This document shows, in pieces, positions 61,705 to 64,000 of a stretch of DNA of 64,000 nucleotides. Location: the NCBI RefSeq assembly GCF_000369805.1, contig NZ_KB850224.1, positions 2,164,262-2,228,261 on the forward strand, in the 5' to 3' direction. The stretch comes from Acinetobacter sp. NIPH 2100 (GTDB lineage: Bacteria > Pseudomonadota > Gammaproteobacteria > Pseudomonadales > Moraxellaceae). Below the pieces are notes generated by a model that saw only the letters and a list, made by a program, of their open reading frames with translations, searched no databases and had not been told where the DNA came from. The position numbers and the translations under genes were made by a program. Positions within the stretch are counted from its first letter, which is position 1. Each line of letters begins with the position of its first letter.

Positions 61705-64000
61705 ATGAAGTTTGAACGTGGTATTGGTTTTCTAGCACTCATTTTCTCAATGTTAGTGATAGGTGTCTTTGTTGCTTTTAGTATCTATCTGATCCGCTTG
61801 GATAATATTATTCGTGACAAATTTGAAGGTCAGCGTTGGGACATCCCTGCCAAGGTGTTTGCTCGCCCATTAGAAATTTATTCTAGTGCACCGATTACTC
61901 AAGAGAATTTTACCCAAGAGTTAAAATTACTCGGCTATAAAAACACGGCGAATTACGACAAGTCTGGTAGCTATGTAGTACAAGGCAATCAGATGTATGT
62001 CCATACCCGTGGTTTTGACTATGGCGATAGTAATGAACCTGAGCAAGTGCTGGAACTTGCTTTTGCTGATGGTCAGGTGAGTGAAATCCGTTCCACCAAG
62101 CCTTCGAGCACAGGAGTCGCACGTTTAGAACCTTTATTGATTGGTGGTATTTATCCACAACACAATGAAGATCGCGTTCTGATCAAATTAAATAAAGTAC
62201 CAAAAACGCTGATTGAAGCATTGATTTCAACAGAAGATCGTAACTTCTATCATCATCATGGTATTTCGATCCGTGGTACCGCACGTGCCTTGGTCAGTAA
62301 TGCCACGGGTGGCCGTCGTCAAGGTGGTTCGACTTTAACGCAACAGTTGGTGAAAAACTTCTATCTTTCACCTGAAAAAACCTTGAAACGTAAGGTCAAT
62401 GAAGCCCTGATGGCGGTGTTGATTGAACTGCATTACAGCAAAGATGAAATTCTTGAAGCTTATCTAAATGAAGTGAACTTAGGCCAAAATGGTAGCTACT
62501 CAATCAATGGCTATGGTCTAGCATCACAATTTTATTTTGGCTTGCCTTTACGTGAACTGAATATCTCACAGCAGGCCTTCCTCGTTGGTTTAGTGCAAGG
62601 TCCATCACTGTATAACCCTTGGCGTAATCCAGAATCTGCGAAAAAGCGTCGTGATGTTGTGTTAAATAACATGAAAGTCATGGGCTATTTATCTGAAGCT
62701 GAATATCAAGATGAAATTGCCCGCCCTTTAAATGTGGTCAGTAAACCAACCTTGGGCCCTGCAAAATTCCCAGATTTCTTGGATATCGTACGTCGTCAAC
62801 TGCGTACCGAATATCAAGAAAGCGACATTACCAATCAAGGTCTAAGAATTTTCACCACACTTGATCCAATTGCACAAACACAAGTGCAGAATGCGTTTAA
62901 GAGTACTGTTGATCGTTTGGCCAAAGCCAACCCTGCCCGTCTGAAAAACTTACAAGGTGCAGTATTGGTTGCTCATCCTGAAAATGGTGAACTGGTCGCA
63001 GCTGTTGGCTCAACTCAAGACTTTACTGGCTTTAACCGTGCCTTAGACGCAAAACGTCAAGTCGGTTCTCTGTTAAAACCAATCATCTACTTAAATGCAA
63101 TCGAGTCTGGGCGTTATACTTGGGCAAGCCCAATTGAAGACAGTGCCGTCAATATTCCAATTGATGGTGACAAGAGCTGGACACCGAAGAACTATAGTGG
63201 TGGCGAACATGGTGTCGTGCCAATGCAACAAGCATTAGCCAACTCGTATAACCTCTCTACTGTTCGCTTGGCAAATGAGTTTGGTTTATCTGCATTTAGC
63301 AATAAACTCAAACAGTTTGGCGTGAGTTCAGATATTCCTGCCTATCCATCGATTTACCTTGGTGCTGTAAATATGTCACCAATGGAAGTATTGAGCATTT
63401 ACGGCAACTTTGCGACGGGTGGCTTTAAATACCCACCACGTTCGATTCGTACCGTGGTCGATGCCAAAGGACATTTACTTGAGCGTTATGGCTTGAATGT
63501 TCAACAAACCATTGACCCTGCTGCGGCATACATTATTAATTATGGTTTACAGCAAGTGATGCGCACTGGTACAGGCCGCTCTGCTTATAACAGTTTACCT
63601 GAGTCACTGAATTTAGCTGGTAAATCTGGAACAACGAATGACACGAGAGACTCATGGTTTGCAGGTTATTCGGGTAATCATGTTGCAGTGGTGTGGTTAG
63701 GTCTGGATGACAATAAAGTGACAGGCTTAACGGGTTCGTCAGGTGCATTGCCTGTGTGGACCAATGTGATGAAGCAACTCCGCCAAGAACCAGTCAATTT
63801 ACGTCAAACTGATAATGTTCAATGGCAATGGATTGATAGTGCCAGCGGTGACTTATCTGCTCAAGGCTGTGATGGTGCGATGTATATTCCACTCCTCCGT
63901 CAAACAGTACCTCGTCGTGCAACGCTGTGTGGTCAATCTCACTATGAAGTTGAGCCAACCTACATTCCTCAATCCGATGAAACACCTGCTGATGATCATA
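61705..64000 (+). CDS. mrcB: Penicillin-binding protein 1B (bifunctional), cut by window end
   Basis: The first 765 codons are present. There is one N-terminal membrane helix, then a UB2H-like region, the GT51 glycosyltransferase with catalytic Glu177 in STEDRNFYHHHG and the RQGGSTLTQQLVKN motif, and a transpeptidase with the SxxK nucleophile Ser455 (GSLLK), SYN at 514-516 and KSGT from Lys640. It polymerises and cross-links peptidoglycan. The shortness of the N-terminal cytoplasmic tail fits Acinetobacter. The 183-bp gap before it is AT-rich with no other gene seen. Confidence 0.94.
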   Translation, partial: MKFERGIGFLALIFSMLVIGVFVAFSIYLIRLDNIIRDKFEGQRWDIPAKVFARPLEIYSSAPITQENFTQELKLLGYKNTANYDKSGSYVVQGNQMYVHTRGFDYGDSNEPEQVLELAFADGQVSEIRSTKPSSTGVARLEPLLIGGIYPQHNEDRVLIKLNKVPKTLIEALISTEDRNFYHHHGISIRGTARALVSNATGGRRQGGSTLTQQLVKNFYLSPEKTLKRKVNEALMAVLIELHYSKDEILEAYLNEVNLGQNGSYSINGYGLASQFYFGLPLRELNISQQAFLVGLVQGPSLYNPWRNPESAKKRRDVVLNNMKVMGYLSEAEYQDEIARPLNVVSKPTLGPAKFPDFLDIVRRQLRTEYQESDITNQGLRIFTTLDPIAQTQVQNAFKSTVDRLAKANPARLKNLQGAVLVAHPENGELVAAVGSTQDFTGFNRALDAKRQVGSLLKPIIYLNAIESGRYTWASPIEDSAVNIPIDGDKSWTPKNYSGGEHGVVPMQQALANSYNLSTVRLANEFGLSAFSNKLKQFGVSSDIPAYPSIYLGAVNMSPMEVLSIYGNFATGGFKYPPRSIRTVVDAKGHLLERYGLNVQQTIDPAAAYIINYGLQQVMRTGTGRSAYNSLPESLNLAGKSGTTNDTRDSWFAGYSGNHVAVVWLGLDDNKVTGLTGSSGALPVWTNVMKQLRQEPVNLRQTDNVQWQWIDSASGDLSAQGCDGAMYIPLLRQTVPRRATLCGQSHYEVEPTYIPQSDETPADDH

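Noticed and set aside
1..64000. CRISPR arrays, insertion sequences with transposases, prophage genes
   Set aside because: No regularly spaced repeats, transposase, integrase or phage structural genes were recognised anywhere in the window.

Overview
The window looks like a chromosomal segment of an Acinetobacter species (Moraxellaceae, Gammaproteobacteria). The base composition is AT-rich. Several gene arrangements are typical of that genus: a fused TyrA-AroA protein next to pheA, the MurU/AmgK peptidoglycan-recycling pair beside lptD-surA, an exbB-exbD-msbA-lpxK-kdsB run, and a separate gspHIJK cluster. No tRNA, rRNA, insertion sequence with a transposase, prophage or CRISPR array was seen. 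The species is not resolved.

Layout. 1-1.2 kb: the start of an XRE-type regulator, divergent from an azlC-azlD branched-chain amino-acid exporter pair, with inverted repeats between them. 1.3-8.1 kb (minus strand): lapA, ihfB, rpsA, cmk, a SRPBCC protein, tadA, a HIBYL-CoA-hydrolase-like protein, ung and a queD-like gene. 8.2-11.1 kb: type II secretion pseudopilin genes gspH-I-J-K; gspI carries an unusually long leader made of a hairpin-rich repeat. 11.1-15.5 kb: tetR, tatD, pilZ, then a 1.6-kb insert with two small exported proteins, then holB. 15.5-22.5 kb: kdsB, lpxK, msbA, exbD, exbB (lipid A/Kdo synthesis and export) and parB-parA-rsmG. 22.6-28.3 kb: murU-amgK divergent from lptD-surA. 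28.3-34.2 kb: fba, an RhlB-like helicase, a cold-shock protein, a TusA-like protein, rpoH, DUF423, thiS-thiG. 34.2-38.2 kb: small accessory genes, yaaA, an alpha/beta hydrolase and a DUF2157 membrane protein.

38.2-44.6 kb is an RNA-repair locus and the best candidate for an under-described system. It holds rtcR (CARF plus sigma54-activator domains), divergent rnz (RNase Z), then rtcB, an unrecognised 127-residue protein, a DIP1984-like protein, a hairpin-rich gap of about 250 bp and rtcA. In front of rtcB the sequence shows all parts of a sigma54 control region: two AT-rich palindromes with centres 20 bp apart, a perfect match to the IHF consensus, a GG-N10-GC promoter element, and a 9-bp perfect hairpin in the leader.

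44.6-50.4 kb: pepD, a small unknown gene, tyrA-aroA and pheA. 50.4-54.7 kb: an exported esterase behind a Fur-box-like site, a lipoprotein, an acyl-CoA dehydrogenase and a YbiB-like protein. 54.7-60.1 kb is a type VI secretion island: a 1162-residue VgrG whose AT-rich C-terminal tail carries a His/Cys pair in a caspase-like context, followed by a Sel1-like lipoprotein (candidate immunity protein) and two related small lipoproteins, one broken by a one-base deletion. 60.2-64 kb: a DUF1315 protein, nadK and the first part of mrcB (PBP1b), which runs off the window end.

All assignments rest on reading the sequence and on recalled family knowledge. No database search or folding calculation was run.
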